The notes under the pieces were generated by a model. The model did no database searches, was not told the DNA's origin, and saw only the letters and a program-made list of their open reading frames with translations. From positions 196,426-260,425 of the forward strand of contig JARYMF010000006.1 in the NCBI GenBank assembly GCA_029907255.1: a DNA stretch of 64,000 bases, written 5' to 3'. Source of the stretch: Armatimonadota bacterium (GTDB lineage Bacteria > Armatimonadota > UBA5829 > DTJY01). Positions 33,961 through 43,505 of the stretch are shown here, in pieces; position 1 is the stretch's first letter; every line of letters begins with the position of its first letter. The translations under genes and the position numbers were made by a program.

Positions 33961-35727
33961 ATGAAGCCCCACATAGGCCTTGTGTTTCGGATCTGCGCCA
34001 TAATAATTTTCGCGTCCACCATATATGCCAAATGCTCCGCAACACACGACATTTCCTACCGGTGGAAAACCCGTCATGTTGAGATCGCCTATAGAGATTG
34101 CGTTGGCACACCAATCCCCCCTAGCTACGGCTTCTGGGCGTTAATGCAGAATTTGGCCCATCAAAAGCGGCTTTTTGAAAGCTATATGCGTTCGCCGGCG
34201 GGAAGTTCCATTGGCAATAAGCTGGACGTGAAAATTTCGGTGTTTGGTTTTAGAGGTAAACCGCCAGGAATGGTGCTGAAAGGCAAGAATGTCAAGGCAG
34301 TAATCAAGCCACCATTTACTGACCCAAGGGTTATGCATGCTTTACTTGAAATGTCTGCAGGCAATAGCCTTGAACTTTCCGGCGAACTTTCAGATTACCA
34401 TACACGTCGCGCGAAGCATGCACTGGCCGCATTTCCAGATGATGGCTTTCCAGTCTTTTCTCCATCGGGAAGCCGACTTGCGTTCCAGTCATGGCGCGGA
34501 GATATTGTGGACGTCCTAATAGCATCGCCTGATGGGAGCCAACCTATACGCATAGGCGGAACAGCAGCGACGAAGAGCGTGCGGTCGCTTGCTGGAACAC
34601 ACAGCGTCCTTGGCTTGCCTGTTTGGTCGCCTGACGAGCGGATGATTGCATACATCGCAGACGGTAAGGTTGTGGTGGGAGATTTAACACGAAGGACTGT
34701 TCGCTTAATCACCGACTGTAAGAATGCAATCACAAAGGTTTTATGGTCACCGAATGGAAAAATGATAGCGGCAATTGTCTCGGGCGCGGATGACGACATT
34801 TACTACATGTCAGATGTGCTCCTTTTGAATCCTCATACCGCGAAAGCGGTTTCTTTAAAAAACAAATTGCCGGTTTTCAAATTTGGTTTTTTCCTGACGA
34901 ACTTGAGCTGGCAACCCACTTCAAGGGTTTTAGCAGTGGTGGTAGGACTCGAAGGCGTCGTCTTTGGAGCAAGTCTAAGTCCTGAGAAAATGGGAAATTC
35001 CAATGTATACTTCGTGGATGCCTTTTCTCAGAATACCCGGTCAATCCGCTTGCCTGGATTGTACGTTGATGATGGGTGGAGCAATGACGGCAAAACCTGG
35101 GCAGTCGTTGTTAGGGCTAGAGATAAATACATGCTCCTGTGCATTTCCAAAGAAAACCTCCGCATAAAGACCATCGCCACGAGTGCCAAAGAAATGTGCA
35201 TCCTAGGCATAAAAGACGGCTACATCTTCTATCTCGATGGCGAAAAGCCAATGCTCGCCAATCTTAGCCAAGGGAAAGCTAAGCCCCTAGGCAACGTGCG
35301 GGTGGAAAATATCCAGCTCATGCCTGGAATTTACGGTGGTTACATTGGCACAAGCGAAGATTACACGACAGAGAACGAGGAGGGCGAGAAGATTATATTA
35401 ATTGAAGATGGGTCCTCACAACATTACCTACTAGGGGCTAGCGATAGCAAAGTTATCGAGAAGGAGTGGGGCAAAGTAATCATTACCGCTCCTGGGACCT
35501 TCCCAAAAGGCTGGCTATCTCGGTTCTCAAAGGAAAACGACCTCATACATCTTGACTGGTCTCCAAAGGCGAAAGCATTTGCAGCATCGGCAAGTCAGCA
35601 TGGAGGATTAATTGAGATGCTTACTGCCAAGCCAGGAGGAGTTCCAATAAACATTAGCAGAAAGCTTGATTCGCAGGCAGTTAGAATATTCAAGGTGGAA
35701 CAAAAAGACCGCAGCAAATCACCGTAG
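33961..35727 (+). CDS. exported beta-propeller protein (TolB/PD40-like)
   Basis: The 588-residue protein has a signal peptide (about 1-27) and no later helices. From about residue 150 it shows repeats of the PD40/TolB type: FPVFSPSGSRLAFQSWRGD, LPVWSPDERMIAYIADGK, KVLWSPNGKMIAAIVSG, LSWQPTSRVLAVVVGLEG, a pattern of a six-bladed propeller. Residues 30-145 form a separate domain of unknown family. The propeller suggests protein or envelope binding rather than catalysis. An AGGAGG ribosome site precedes the ATG, 22 bp after prmA. It overlaps the convergent thiE by 9 bp. Confidence 0.8.
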   Translation: MKPHIGLVFRICAIIIFASTIYAKCSATHDISYRWKTRHVEIAYRDCVGTPIPPSYGFWALMQNLAHQKRLFESYMRSPAGSSIGNKLDVKISVFGFRGKPPGMVLKGKNVKAVIKPPFTDPRVMHALLEMSAGNSLELSGELSDYHTRRAKHALAAFPDDGFPVFSPSGSRLAFQSWRGDIVDVLIASPDGSQPIRIGGTAATKSVRSLAGTHSVLGLPVWSPDERMIAYIADGKVVVGDLTRRTVRLITDCKNAITKVLWSPNGKMIAAIVSGADDDIYYMSDVLLLNPHTAKAVSLKNKLPVFKFGFFLTNLSWQPTSRVLAVVVGLEGVVFGASLSPEKMGNSNVYFVDAFSQNTRSIRLPGLYVDDGWSNDGKTWAVVVRARDKYMLLCISKENLRIKTIATSAKEMCILGIKDGYIFYLDGEKPMLANLSQGKAKPLGNVRVENIQLMPGIYGGYIGTSEDYTTENEEGEKIILIEDGSSQHYLLGASDSKVIEKEWGKVIITAPGTFPKGWLSRFSKENDLIHLDWSPKAKAFAASASQHGGLIEMLTAKPGGVPINISRKLDSQAVRIFKVEQKDRSKSP

Positions 35728-36399
35728 ACCAGATTGGAATTCGGCAATTAAGGCGGCGGTTGCAGCTTTCATATCCTCAGCACAAACGACTGCCGATATG
35801 ACTGCCGCCGAATCAGCACCAGCCCTGGCAATTTCGCGTATATTCTCAAGCGAGATTCCACCAATCGCTACAATAGGAATTTTACAAACTTTGCGAATGG
35901 CTGCCAAGCCCTCAATCCCAATAGGAGGCCCAGCATCCGATTTAGTAGAAGTCGAGAAAATTGAACCTACACCAATGTAGTCGGCACCAGCCTCCTCAGC
36001 CGCTAGGGCTTCCTCAATTGTTGACACGGAAACTCCGATGATTCCGCGGGGGAATAGTTTGCGGACTTCTTGAATCGGCTGGTCTTCTTGACCGATGTGT
36101 ACTCCGTCCGCGCCGCATGCGATAGCAACCTCGACCCGGTCATTAACAATGAACAAAGCCCCAGCCCTAGTGGTAAACCGAACGATCTCAGATCCAACTT
36201 CGATTAAGCGGCTATCATCGGCAGTTTTATCCCTCAGCTGGATAATACGAGCTCCGCCGGAAATGGCAGCCCTAGCAATCTCAAGATGGGTTCGCCCTGG
36301 GGTTAGCTGCTCATCGGTAATAACATAAATACCAGCTATTTGATGGCGTAAGCTCTTTCTGCTGGCTGCTTGGGTGCTGTTCGAAAACTTTAAAGTCAA
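35719..36399 (-). CDS. thiE: thiamine-phosphate synthase
   Basis: ThiE joins HMP-pyrophosphate to the thiazole phosphate. The 226-residue TIM barrel has IYVITDEQLTPGRTHLEI, GGARIIQLRDKTADDSRLIE, LFIVNDRVEVAIACGADGVH, IGVGSIFSTSTKSDAGPP and VAIGGISLENIREI, all ThiE hallmarks with the phosphate-binding loops. The start is TTG; no better in-frame start or ribosome site was found. With thiC in this window the pyrimidine arm of the pathway is partly covered. It follows the small membrane protein by 44 bp. Confidence 0.93.
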   Translation of the reverse strand: MTLKFSNSTQAASRKSLRHQIAGIYVITDEQLTPGRTHLEIARAAISGGARIIQLRDKTADDSRLIEVGSEIVRFTTRAGALFIVNDRVEVAIACGADGVHIGQEDQPIQEVRKLFPRGIIGVSVSTIEEALAAEEAGADYIGVGSIFSTSTKSDAGPPIGIEGLAAIRKVCKIPIVAIGGISLENIREIARAGADSAAVISAVVCAEDMKAATAALIAEFQSGLR

Positions 36400-36443
36400 C
36401 TTATTTACCGACCAATTTACCCCTGATAAAGCTCATCTTGCCT

Positions 36444-36695
36444 TCATCGTTTATCAGGAACGGGCGATGGTAGAGGCGTTGCTTGATTTTGATTCGCAGG
36501 CTCTGCAGGCTTGCCAATGTCCGGGGCGGGTTCGATATGCCGCAATTCGGAAGGCGAGGCTGGCCTGGAGGATTTGCTTGCAACCAGTGGGTAGGTGACT
36601 ATGGCCGCGGCAACGGCCAAAACAAGTATGATCACCACCGCTGCCACCACCGGGCTTATCTCAGCTTTGGTATCGAACTTTGTTATCAGAATCAC
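36444..36695 (-). CDS. small single-helix membrane protein, unusual start
   Basis: The frame has a hydrophobic helix (EISPVVAAVVIILVLAVAAA) followed by a Pro/Ala-rich tail (PSPSELRHIEPAPDIG type). The helix preceded by a charged N-terminus resembles pilin-like or anchored small proteins. A strong promoter at 36731 drives it. The GTG at 36695 lies inside the GGAGGTG ribosome site and cannot be a normal start; ATA at 36686 would be ideally spaced (8 nt), CTG 5 nt. No ATG, GTG or TTG follows at a good distance. It may be co-transcribed with thiE. No function can be named. Confidence 0.55.
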   Translation of the reverse strand: MILITKFDTKAEISPVVAAVVIILVLAVAAAIVTYPLVASKSSRPASPSELRHIEPAPDIGKPAEPANQNQATPLPSPVPDKR

Positions 36696-36730
36696 CTCCC
36701 TGACGCTGGCGGTTCACCCACACCAAAGCG

Positions 36731-36759
36731 AATATACCACTAGCAAGAACGCTTGTCAA
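36731..36759 (-). promoter_or_regulatory. consensus sigma70 promoter of the small membrane protein/thiE
   Basis: A perfect TTGACA (36754-36759) and TATATT (36731-36736) on the minus strand are 17 bp apart, about 36 bp before the ribosome site. Confidence 0.82.
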
Positions 36760-36851
36760 GTACTAAAATGAAAACTATTCAATCTTTTTGTAATCGTTTT
36801 CTTGATTAAAATTTCTTTAGTTGAAAACATGTAATCGTTATCAGCTTATTT

Positions 36852-37415
36852 TTACAAAGATGGCGCATTGAAGCGGTTCATAGCCTGTTCTATGCCTTGC
36901 TCGAGGATAGTTTCGACAGCATCTGCGGCTCGTGAAATCACCTCGCGAATAATTGGCATTTCCGAACGGCTAAATTTGCTAAGCACATAATCAACCATGT
37001 CCCCGGCTGGCATGCCAATGCCAATTCTAATTCTTGGAAAATCTTCAGTGCCTAGTTCATTAATAATGGACTTTAAGCCGCCATGCCCTCCAGCAGAGCC
37101 ACTAGCTCGGATTCTAAGCCTTCCCAATGGGAGATTGACATCATCACTGATAACAATCAAATCGGCAGGCGTTACCTGATATTTGCGAACTAACGCCGAC
37201 ACTGCCTGACCACTCAGGTTCATGAAAGTGAGCGGCTTGGCAAGCACCACTTCTTGGCCTGCTATAATCCCCTGGCCTATATGTGCCCTCAGCGCTCGTG
37301 CCCTGATAGGAATATGATGCCTGCGACTCAACAAATCCACAGTCATATATCCAACATTATGTCGTGTGCCTTGGTATTTTCTGCCGGGATTGCCAAGACC
37401 AACGATGATTTTCAT
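36852..37415 (-). CDS. pth: peptidyl-tRNA hydrolase
   Basis: The 187-residue enzyme recycles peptidyl-tRNAs released from ribosomes. Hallmarks are [20 protein letters not shown] with the catalytic His, [37 protein letters not shown] and FPRIRIGIG. Its ATG overlaps the prs stop by 4 bp (ATGA). The order glmU-prs-pth is widespread, though the ribosomal L25/ctc gene often found between prs and pth is missing. Confidence 0.97.
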   Translation of the reverse strand: MKIIVGLGNPGRKYQGTRHNVGYMTVDLLSRRHHIPIRARALRAHIGQGIIAGQEVVLAKPLTFMNLSGQAVSALVRKYQVTPADLIVISDDVNLPLGRLRIRASGSAGGHGGLKSIINELGTEDFPRIRIGIGMPAGDMVDYVLSKFSRSEMPIIREVISRAADAVETILEQGIEQAMNRFNAPSL

Positions 37416-38362
37416 TCTCTGAACAACTCGCTTACGGACTCATCTAGGTGAATTCGCCGGATTGCATCTGCTAACAACGGCGCCACCGAGAGAACTGTAA
37501 TTTTACCGTTCGGCTGAGCTTTAACCGGTATTGTGTCAGTCACAACAACTTTTTCAATCGGCGCCGCATCTAGTCTTTCAATCGCCCCGCCAGATAGCAC
37601 AGGATGCGTGCAACATGCATAAACCTTCTTTGCCCCGCGTTTCTTCAGCTCAAGTGCTCCTGTGGCGATTGAGCCTCCGGTATCTATCATATCGTCTATC
37701 ATCACTGCAATCTTATCATTTACGTCGCCGATGATTTCCATGACCTCTGCCCTGTTTGGTTCCGGCCGACGCTTTGCAATTATTGCAATTGGGCTTTGAA
37801 GCATTTCGGCAAGTGCCCTTGCTCGCGCCACGCCACCGACATCAGGGGAAACTACAACCAAACCTGAATCTGTTAGCCCCAATTTCTTTAGATGCTCTGC
37901 GATGATGGGGCAACCCGAAAGGTGGTCCACAGGAATATCAAAAAAACCTTGGATTTGGTCGGCATGAAGGTCTACAGTAAGAACACGACTTGCACCAGCA
38001 ACTGTCAAAAGGTCCGCCACCAACCTGGCAGTAACAGGTTCGCGCGGCTTTACCTTCTTATCCTGGCGGGCATAGCCGTAGTATGGGATTACGCATGTGA
38101 TGCGCTTTGCAGAGGCTCTTCTGAATGCGTCAAGCATTACAAGAAGCTCCATGAGATTTTCGTTGACGGGCGCGCATGTTGATTGTATAAGAAAAACGTC
38201 CGTGCCCCTAGCGCTTTCATCTATCTTAACTCGCACTTCGCCATCAGAGAATCGGGAAACCAACATTTTCCCAAGCGAAAGGCCGAGCTCCCGAGCAATG
38301 GACTCCGCCAATCCAGGATTTGAGTTCCCGGCAAATATTCGCAAATCAGAATTCCTCGGCAT
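37412..38362 (-). CDS. prs: ribose-phosphate pyrophosphokinase
   Basis: I start at the ATG at 38362, which has AGGAG 8 nt upstream and gives 316 residues; the longer frame adds 21 residues of no family match. The enzyme makes PRPP. Motifs: [53 protein letters not shown] and the PRPP loop [11 protein letters not shown]. Glu/Asp residues for magnesium are in place. Confidence 0.97.
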   Translation of the reverse strand: MPRNSDLRIFAGNSNPGLAESIARELGLSLGKMLVSRFSDGEVRVKIDESARGTDVFLIQSTCAPVNENLMELLVMLDAFRRASAKRITCVIPYYGYARQDKKVKPREPVTARLVADLLTVAGASRVLTVDLHADQIQGFFDIPVDHLSGCPIIAEHLKKLGLTDSGLVVVSPDVGGVARARALAEMLQSPIAIIAKRRPEPNRAEVMEIIGDVNDKIAVMIDDMIDTGGSIATGALELKKRGAKKVYACCTHPVLSGGAIERLDAAPIEKVVVTDTIPVKAQPNGKITVLSVAPLLADAIRRIHLDESVSELFRE

Positions 38363-38488
38363 CTCATATCTCCTTTTTTCTAGCTTTCTCCCCCTTGCTA
38401 GGAGAGCATCATTAGGGGATACCACGATTTTACTTGGAAAATAAAGGGTTGGCAGCTAAAGCAGCCACAATTATGGAAGGCAAATGGA

Positions 38489-39880
38489 TTAGGTATTGCC
38501 ATCCTTTTGGCTTTTCTCACGACGGCGCTTTGCCCAGCCTTCTTTAACTTCTTGACGCTTTCTTGCAACCGCAAGCGAGTCTGCAGGAACGTCCTTTGTG
38601 ATTGTAGACCCGGCAGCAATGTAAGCACCATCGCCAATAGTAACAGGCGCTATTAAGGTTACATTCGACCCAACAAAAGCGTTCTTGCCGATTATCGTGC
38701 GGTTTTTCTTGATGCCATCGTAGTTGCAGGTAATTGTTCCGGCACCGATGTTGGTATTATCGCCAACTTCAGCATCACCTACATAAGCAAGGTGAGCCAT
38801 CGAAACCGAATTTCCAATTATCGCATTCTTTGCTTCGACAAAGTCGCCCACTCGAACATCCTTACCTATTTTGCATCCAGGACGTATATTTGCAAATGGT
38901 CCTACGCGTGTTCCATCATCTATGACGCTTTCAATAACGGTTGAGTAAAGGATTGTAACTCGATCGCCAACCTCCACATTAACCAGCCGTGCCGCAGGGC
39001 CTATTAAGCAATCGGCACCTATCCGACATCCTTTTTCGATAATTGTGCCTGGATAGAGAATGGTATCCTGGCCAATTTCCACATCCCAATCAACATATGT
39101 TGACGATGGGTCAACCACCGTTACTCCTTCCAACATCAGCCGCTCGAGGATTCGCCTTCTAATGACATCCCCCAGCTTCGCAAGCTGAACGCGGTCATTA
39201 ACTCCAAGAACTACATCCGGGTCGTCTGACACCACTCCGCCCACTCTCAGACCATCATTAGCCATAAACTCGATTACATCTGTAAGGTAATACTCTCCCT
39301 GCTTGTTATTTGGCGAAATCTTCTGCAAGTAAGTTCGGAGGCATGCAAGTTTGAAGCAATAGATTGCTGTATTGATTTCACGAATTTTAATCTCTTCAGG
39401 CGAGGCATCCTTTGCCTCTACAATTCGTTTAATTGAGCCATCCGAACCGCGTACAACCCGGCCATAGTGCGCACCGTCTTCGAGAACGGCTGTGAGAACA
39501 GTTGCGTCTGCCTCAGACTGAGAATGCTCGCTGATTAATCGCTTTAGGACATCGGCTGTCACGAGCGGTGTGTCGCCCGGGAGGACTAGGACATTGCCAA
39601 AACGGTTGCCAAGTGTATCAACAGCCCGCCGGCATGCATCACCCGTGCCTAGCTGTTCTTCCTGGACGACATATGAGACATCTCCGCCAAGTCCTTCTCT
39701 AACTTGCTCGGCGCCGTGCCCGATTACAACAATGCATTCACTAATTCCTGCGTCTTTACATGCGTCAATAATATATCGCGTCATTGGTTTGCCGCAGATT
39801 GGATGAAGGGCTTTCGGTAACTTTGACCTCATTCTCGTGCCCTTTCCAGCGGCAAGAATTATCCCAATAATATCCTGCAT
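38489..39880 (-). CDS. glmU: bifunctional GlmU
   Basis: I start at the ATG at 39880 (GGGGAG 6 nt upstream), giving 463 residues starting MQDIIGIILAAGKGTRMRS. The N-terminal half is the UTP-binding uridyltransferase (LAAGKGTRMRSKLPKALH, QLGTGDA). The C-terminal half is a left-handed beta helix with hexapeptide repeats and the acetyltransferase active site region (VEAKNAIIGNSVSMAHLAY). Together they make UDP-GlcNAc for peptidoglycan and LPS. It is the first gene of glmU-prs-pth, 126 bp ahead of prs. Confidence 0.96.
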   Translation of the reverse strand: MQDIIGIILAAGKGTRMRSKLPKALHPICGKPMTRYIIDACKDAGISECIVVIGHGAEQVREGLGGDVSYVVQEEQLGTGDACRRAVDTLGNRFGNVLVLPGDTPLVTADVLKRLISEHSQSEADATVLTAVLEDGAHYGRVVRGSDGSIKRIVEAKDASPEEIKIREINTAIYCFKLACLRTYLQKISPNNKQGEYYLTDVIEFMANDGLRVGGVVSDDPDVVLGVNDRVQLAKLGDVIRRRILERLMLEGVTVVDPSSTYVDWDVEIGQDTILYPGTIIEKGCRIGADCLIGPAARLVNVEVGDRVTILYSTVIESVIDDGTRVGPFANIRPGCKIGKDVRVGDFVEAKNAIIGNSVSMAHLAYVGDAEVGDNTNIGAGTITCNYDGIKKNRTIIGKNAFVGSNVTLIAPVTIGDGAYIAAGSTITKDVPADSLAVARKRQEVKEGWAKRRREKSQKDGNT

Positions 39881-40120
39881 CTCATGCTCCCCGGAGATAA
39901 TTTTACTAGATTTTGGACATCCCAATCGAGAGCAACATCTTTAATACCTTCGTCGAGATGTATGGGAATTCCTTCGGAAGTAGATTTTGCCTGCGTTACT
40001 AAGGCAGTACTAGTGGCTAGCAACTAGTATATTTACTGGTTGTCTTTCTGAAATTTATTTGGTAGTCTAATTTATGGGAATTTTACACATTTTCGGTAAT
40101 TAATGTTTCGGAGAAGAAAC

Positions 40121-43100
40121 ATGAGCGGTGGCTTTAGACTTTTTATCGCCCTCCGCATAGTATACATTTTGTGGCTTATTCTGTCTGCCGTTAGAATATT
40201 AGCGGCGGAATGCCCGTACCTCTACGGCATTCATGACCACGATCCTGCTCCTACCGAATATCTCAATCACATCAAACAATACGGTGTCACCGGCGGCTGG
40301 ATTACTGCCACCGTTGCAGTTGGGCACAACCCAAATGATCAGAGCGGCGTAGACTTTACGCCCTTCGCGAACGCTGGACACACGGTAATCTGTCGAATTA
40401 ACAATGGTTATTGCGACGTTGGCACAATTCCGCTACCTGAATATTACGCCGATTTCGCTCAGAGGTGCGCCAATTTTGTTTCAAATTCGCCGGGCTGCAA
40501 TATTTGGGTCATTGGGAATGAGACAAATCTAGCAGTCGAATGGCCGCCAAGAAATGGACATAAAGCATATGTCTCGCCTGAGAGCTATGCCCAATGTTTC
40601 CGTTTGTGCTACAACGCAATCAAAGCAGTTAGACCAAACGATAAGGTCGTCTGCCAAGCAATTGCCCCTTTTGGAGGGCCGTATGGCTCGGGTACAGTAT
40701 GTGGATATACCCACGATGCGTGCCCAATCAACTGGGTGACATATATGAATCGAATGCTCACAGCCATTAAGAGCACCGGGGGCATTGATGGCATAGCATT
40801 GCATATTAACTCCCGAGGCTATACCTACGCCGACATCCACAGCACTCAGAAGGTGAACGCAGGCGGCCAGATGCTCTACTTCAGCTTCTACGTGTACAAA
40901 GACTGGATTGACTACGGCATCCCTACCGATTTGTATCACCTTCCACTTTATGTCACAGAGTGCAATGGCGTTTACTATTGGAAGGGAGGCCACCCAGAAA
41001 ATCCGACTAGCCATTATGAACCGGGATGGATGCAGGAAATTTACGCTGAGATTAATAGGTACAATCAACAAGCAAGGACAGAAGGAAAGCCGATTTTCCG
41101 CTGCATCAATATGTATCGCTGGTGTGCCTATTGCGATGACTGGAATATTGATGGGGCGAGCAATCCGTACAAGAGCCAAATCCTAAGTGACCTCGACCAA
41201 GCAGTCTCACAAAAATACCGCTGGCCTGACCCTGGCATTATCATTGATAATTCAGATTCGCAGTTTACCGTGATATCTGGCACTTGGAATACCGGCACGT
41301 CCGCTACAGATAAATACGGCGCCGACTACCGCTGGAACAGCACCGGAACTGGCGAGGACGTAGTGAGATGGACACCAAACTTGCTCCAAAGCGGCAATTA
41401 TGAAGTAATGGCATGGTACTCAGCGGGCACGAATCGCGCCGTCAACGCTCCTTTTACGGTTGTTCATAAGGACGGTTCGAACACAATCCTTATCAACCAG
41501 ACGATAAATGGCGGGAAATGGAATTCATTAGGAACATTCCCATTCAACGCTGGTCAGTCTGGTTATGTTTCCCTCTCAGACAACGCAGAGCCCTCAAAAG
41601 TCGTAATTGCAGACGCTGTGCGATGGGAGTACAAGTCGCCGCTCCAGCTCCCCGGAACGATCACCGGCTATGTGCGCAATAGGAACGGAAGCGGAATATA
41701 TGGCGCAACAGTTTCCGCAAGCCCAGGAGGCTATTCTACTACTACCAACAGTAGCGGTGAATACACTCTAACCAATGTCATGCCAGGAACTTATACGGTT
41801 ACCGCCTCAAAGCCAGCATACTGCTATCAGACCATCCCCAATGTAACCGTAGTTTCAGGTGGGACTACAAATCAGGACTTCACACTTACAATGATTGGCA
41901 ACAATATGTTATTAAACGGCGATTTTGAGGGTGGCTTCCAAGCAAATGGTGTGGCAAACTATTGGACCCCATGGATTTCACCTTGGAGCAACCCAATTAC
42001 ATATGCTGATTCAACATCGCCAGTTCACGGCGGAAGCCATGCGCAGAAATGGGGAAGACCCGACCGTTACCGCGTCCACGGAGGAATATGCCAATCGGTA
42101 GGCGGGGTGACCCCCGGACGACAGTACACTGTTAGCGGCTGGATTAGGTTTCAAGCTACCGATCCCGGCGCTTGGGCCGAGATAGGATACGATCTGACTG
42201 GCCAGACCTCAAACGGCGAAGCAAGCACGGTCCAATATACAAAGCTTGAAAGCGGCGGCCAGAACACTTGGCTATACTATACAAAAACCGTGACAGCAAC
42301 TACCGACAAAATTTCCATTTTCTATAAGTTTGGGCAATATTTCGAAGGCGGCACTGGGCCAAGCTGGGCTTATGCCGATGACGCCGAAATATACGAGGTG
42401 CCCACTCCACCCGTGATGGTGTACGTCAACGACGATGGTGTCTACCAGACAAGCACAACATCCATCCACGGTTCATGGCTAGCATCCGACCCAGAATCAG
42501 GCATTCAGTTATACAGCTATGCGATTAGCACGACGCCGGATGAATCTGGAATCATTCCGGGTGGAGGTTGGCTTTACACCGGTGCCCCGCAAGGTACCAG
42601 GACTGGCCTCTCGCTTGTCAATGGACAAGTATATTACATCCTGGTAAAGGCTAGAAACCCCCACAATCAATGGAGCGACATCATGGCGTCGGACGGCATA
42701 CGCGTGGTGCAATCAGTGCCATCTCTTGCGGAGGCAAAGAAATGCCCGGACGGCCGATGGGTAGAAGTTCAAAACCTTGTCTGCACTCTTCCTGCAACGG
42801 CCAACTGCATGGGGGTACGTCAATCCAACAGCTATGTTGGGATCAAACTCACAAAGGGCACAGGGACTCTGCCATCAATAGCAAGAGGCACTCAGCTTAC
42901 GGTAATGGGTCGAATGTCCAGTACAGGCCACACTAGAGAGCTGACAGATGTGTATATTACCACTGGAGGTTCGGCTAACGGTGACCCAGTTCTTCTGACA
43001 AGCCGTGACGTTGGAGGATCTGACTTCTTCTATGAACCGGGGCCGCCAGTTCAAGGACAAAAAGGAACACCATGGGGAAGAGGCCCGAACAACGTTGGGC

Positions 43101-43309
43101 TGACTGCCGTCGTTTTCGGGCGGGTAATAGGTTCGGACCCAGGGGTCTTCTATATCTCCGATGGGTGCCCCATACCCAGCAGTCTGCCGATAAAATACAT
43201 TCCGGGAATAACGCCACCGGCTATGAACGCATACGTTAGGGTAACTGGTCTAGTGGAAGCAGACGGCATCTTAGTACTCCGCCAAGAAGACATCTTGACT
43301 TTGCAATAA
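40121..43309 (+). CDS. large secreted multidomain glycoside-hydrolase-like protein
   Basis: I choose the ATG at 40121 (GGAG 7 nt upstream). Of 1062 residues, 1-29 form a signal peptide. About 30-370 are a TIM barrel of clan GH-A type, with acid/base E134 in IWVIGNETN and likely nucleophile E280 in YVTECNG. About 380-510 resemble the golvesin/Xly C-terminal binding domain, 515-605 a carboxypeptidase-regulatory-like beta domain (TITGYVRNRNGSGIYGATVS), 608-765 a CBM4/9-like module (NMLLNGDFEGGFQ), then an FN3-like strand region and a C-terminal OB-like domain starting VPSLAEAKKCPDGRWVEVQN. The last type is common in Armatimonadota secreted proteins, in my memory. Sugar target unknown. Confidence 0.85.
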   Translation: MSGGFRLFIALRIVYILWLILSAVRILAAECPYLYGIHDHDPAPTEYLNHIKQYGVTGGWITATVAVGHNPNDQSGVDFTPFANAGHTVICRINNGYCDVGTIPLPEYYADFAQRCANFVSNSPGCNIWVIGNETNLAVEWPPRNGHKAYVSPESYAQCFRLCYNAIKAVRPNDKVVCQAIAPFGGPYGSGTVCGYTHDACPINWVTYMNRMLTAIKSTGGIDGIALHINSRGYTYADIHSTQKVNAGGQMLYFSFYVYKDWIDYGIPTDLYHLPLYVTECNGVYYWKGGHPENPTSHYEPGWMQEIYAEINRYNQQARTEGKPIFRCINMYRWCAYCDDWNIDGASNPYKSQILSDLDQAVSQKYRWPDPGIIIDNSDSQFTVISGTWNTGTSATDKYGADYRWNSTGTGEDVVRWTPNLLQSGNYEVMAWYSAGTNRAVNAPFTVVHKDGSNTILINQTINGGKWNSLGTFPFNAGQSGYVSLSDNAEPSKVVIADAVRWEYKSPLQLPGTITGYVRNRNGSGIYGATVSASPGGYSTTTNSSGEYTLTNVMPGTYTVTASKPAYCYQTIPNVTVVSGGTTNQDFTLTMIGNNMLLNGDFEGGFQANGVANYWTPWISPWSNPITYADSTSPVHGGSHAQKWGRPDRYRVHGGICQSVGGVTPGRQYTVSGWIRFQATDPGAWAEIGYDLTGQTSNGEASTVQYTKLESGGQNTWLYYTKTVTATTDKISIFYKFGQYFEGGTGPSWAYADDAEIYEVPTPPVMVYVNDDGVYQTSTTSIHGSWLASDPESGIQLYSYAISTTPDESGIIPGGGWLYTGAPQGTRTGLSLVNGQVYYILVKARNPHNQWSDIMASDGIRVVQSVPSLAEAKKCPDGRWVEVQNLVCTLPATANCMGVRQSNSYVGIKLTKGTGTLPSIARGTQLTVMGRMSSTGHTRELTDVYITTGGSANGDPVLLTSRDVGGSDFFYEPGPPVQGQKGTPWGRGPNNVGLTAVVFGRVIGSDPGVFYISDGCPIPSSLPIKYIPGITPPAMNAYVRVTGLVEADGILVLRQEDILTLQ

Positions 43310-43319
43310 AGAGCGCCAC

Positions 43320-43505
43320 CTATAGCAAGTGAGCCTTCCCAACAATTAACGCATATATTACATAAAACCAGCCGAAGATCATGTGCACGAAGGTCCACAC
43401 TACCGAGGTGGTATGTGACCACGAAATAAGCGCAGCTAGTACTGAGCCAAAGCCAATGCCAAGAGTAGCCGCTGGGTTTCCTGAATTGCCACTGCTATTT
43501 CTCAT
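43320..43505 (-). CDS. small two-helix membrane protein
   Basis: The 61-residue protein starts inside the 3' end of ttcA (11-bp overlap). After a Ser/Gly/Asn-rich N-terminus come two hydrophobic helices, GIGFGSVLAALISWSHT and WTFVHMIFGWFYVIYALIV. Similar short proteins ending with a FGWFYVIY block recur in unrelated bacteria. Function unknown; gene status is supported by overlap and composition. Confidence 0.65.
   Translation of the reverse strand: MRNSSGNSGNPAATLGIGFGSVLAALISWSHTTSVVWTFVHMIFGWFYVIYALIVGKAHLL

Noticed and set aside
40199-41179. Long antisense frames within the large hydrolase gene
   Set aside because: They mirror codon structure of the sense gene and lack starts, ribosome sites or family matches.
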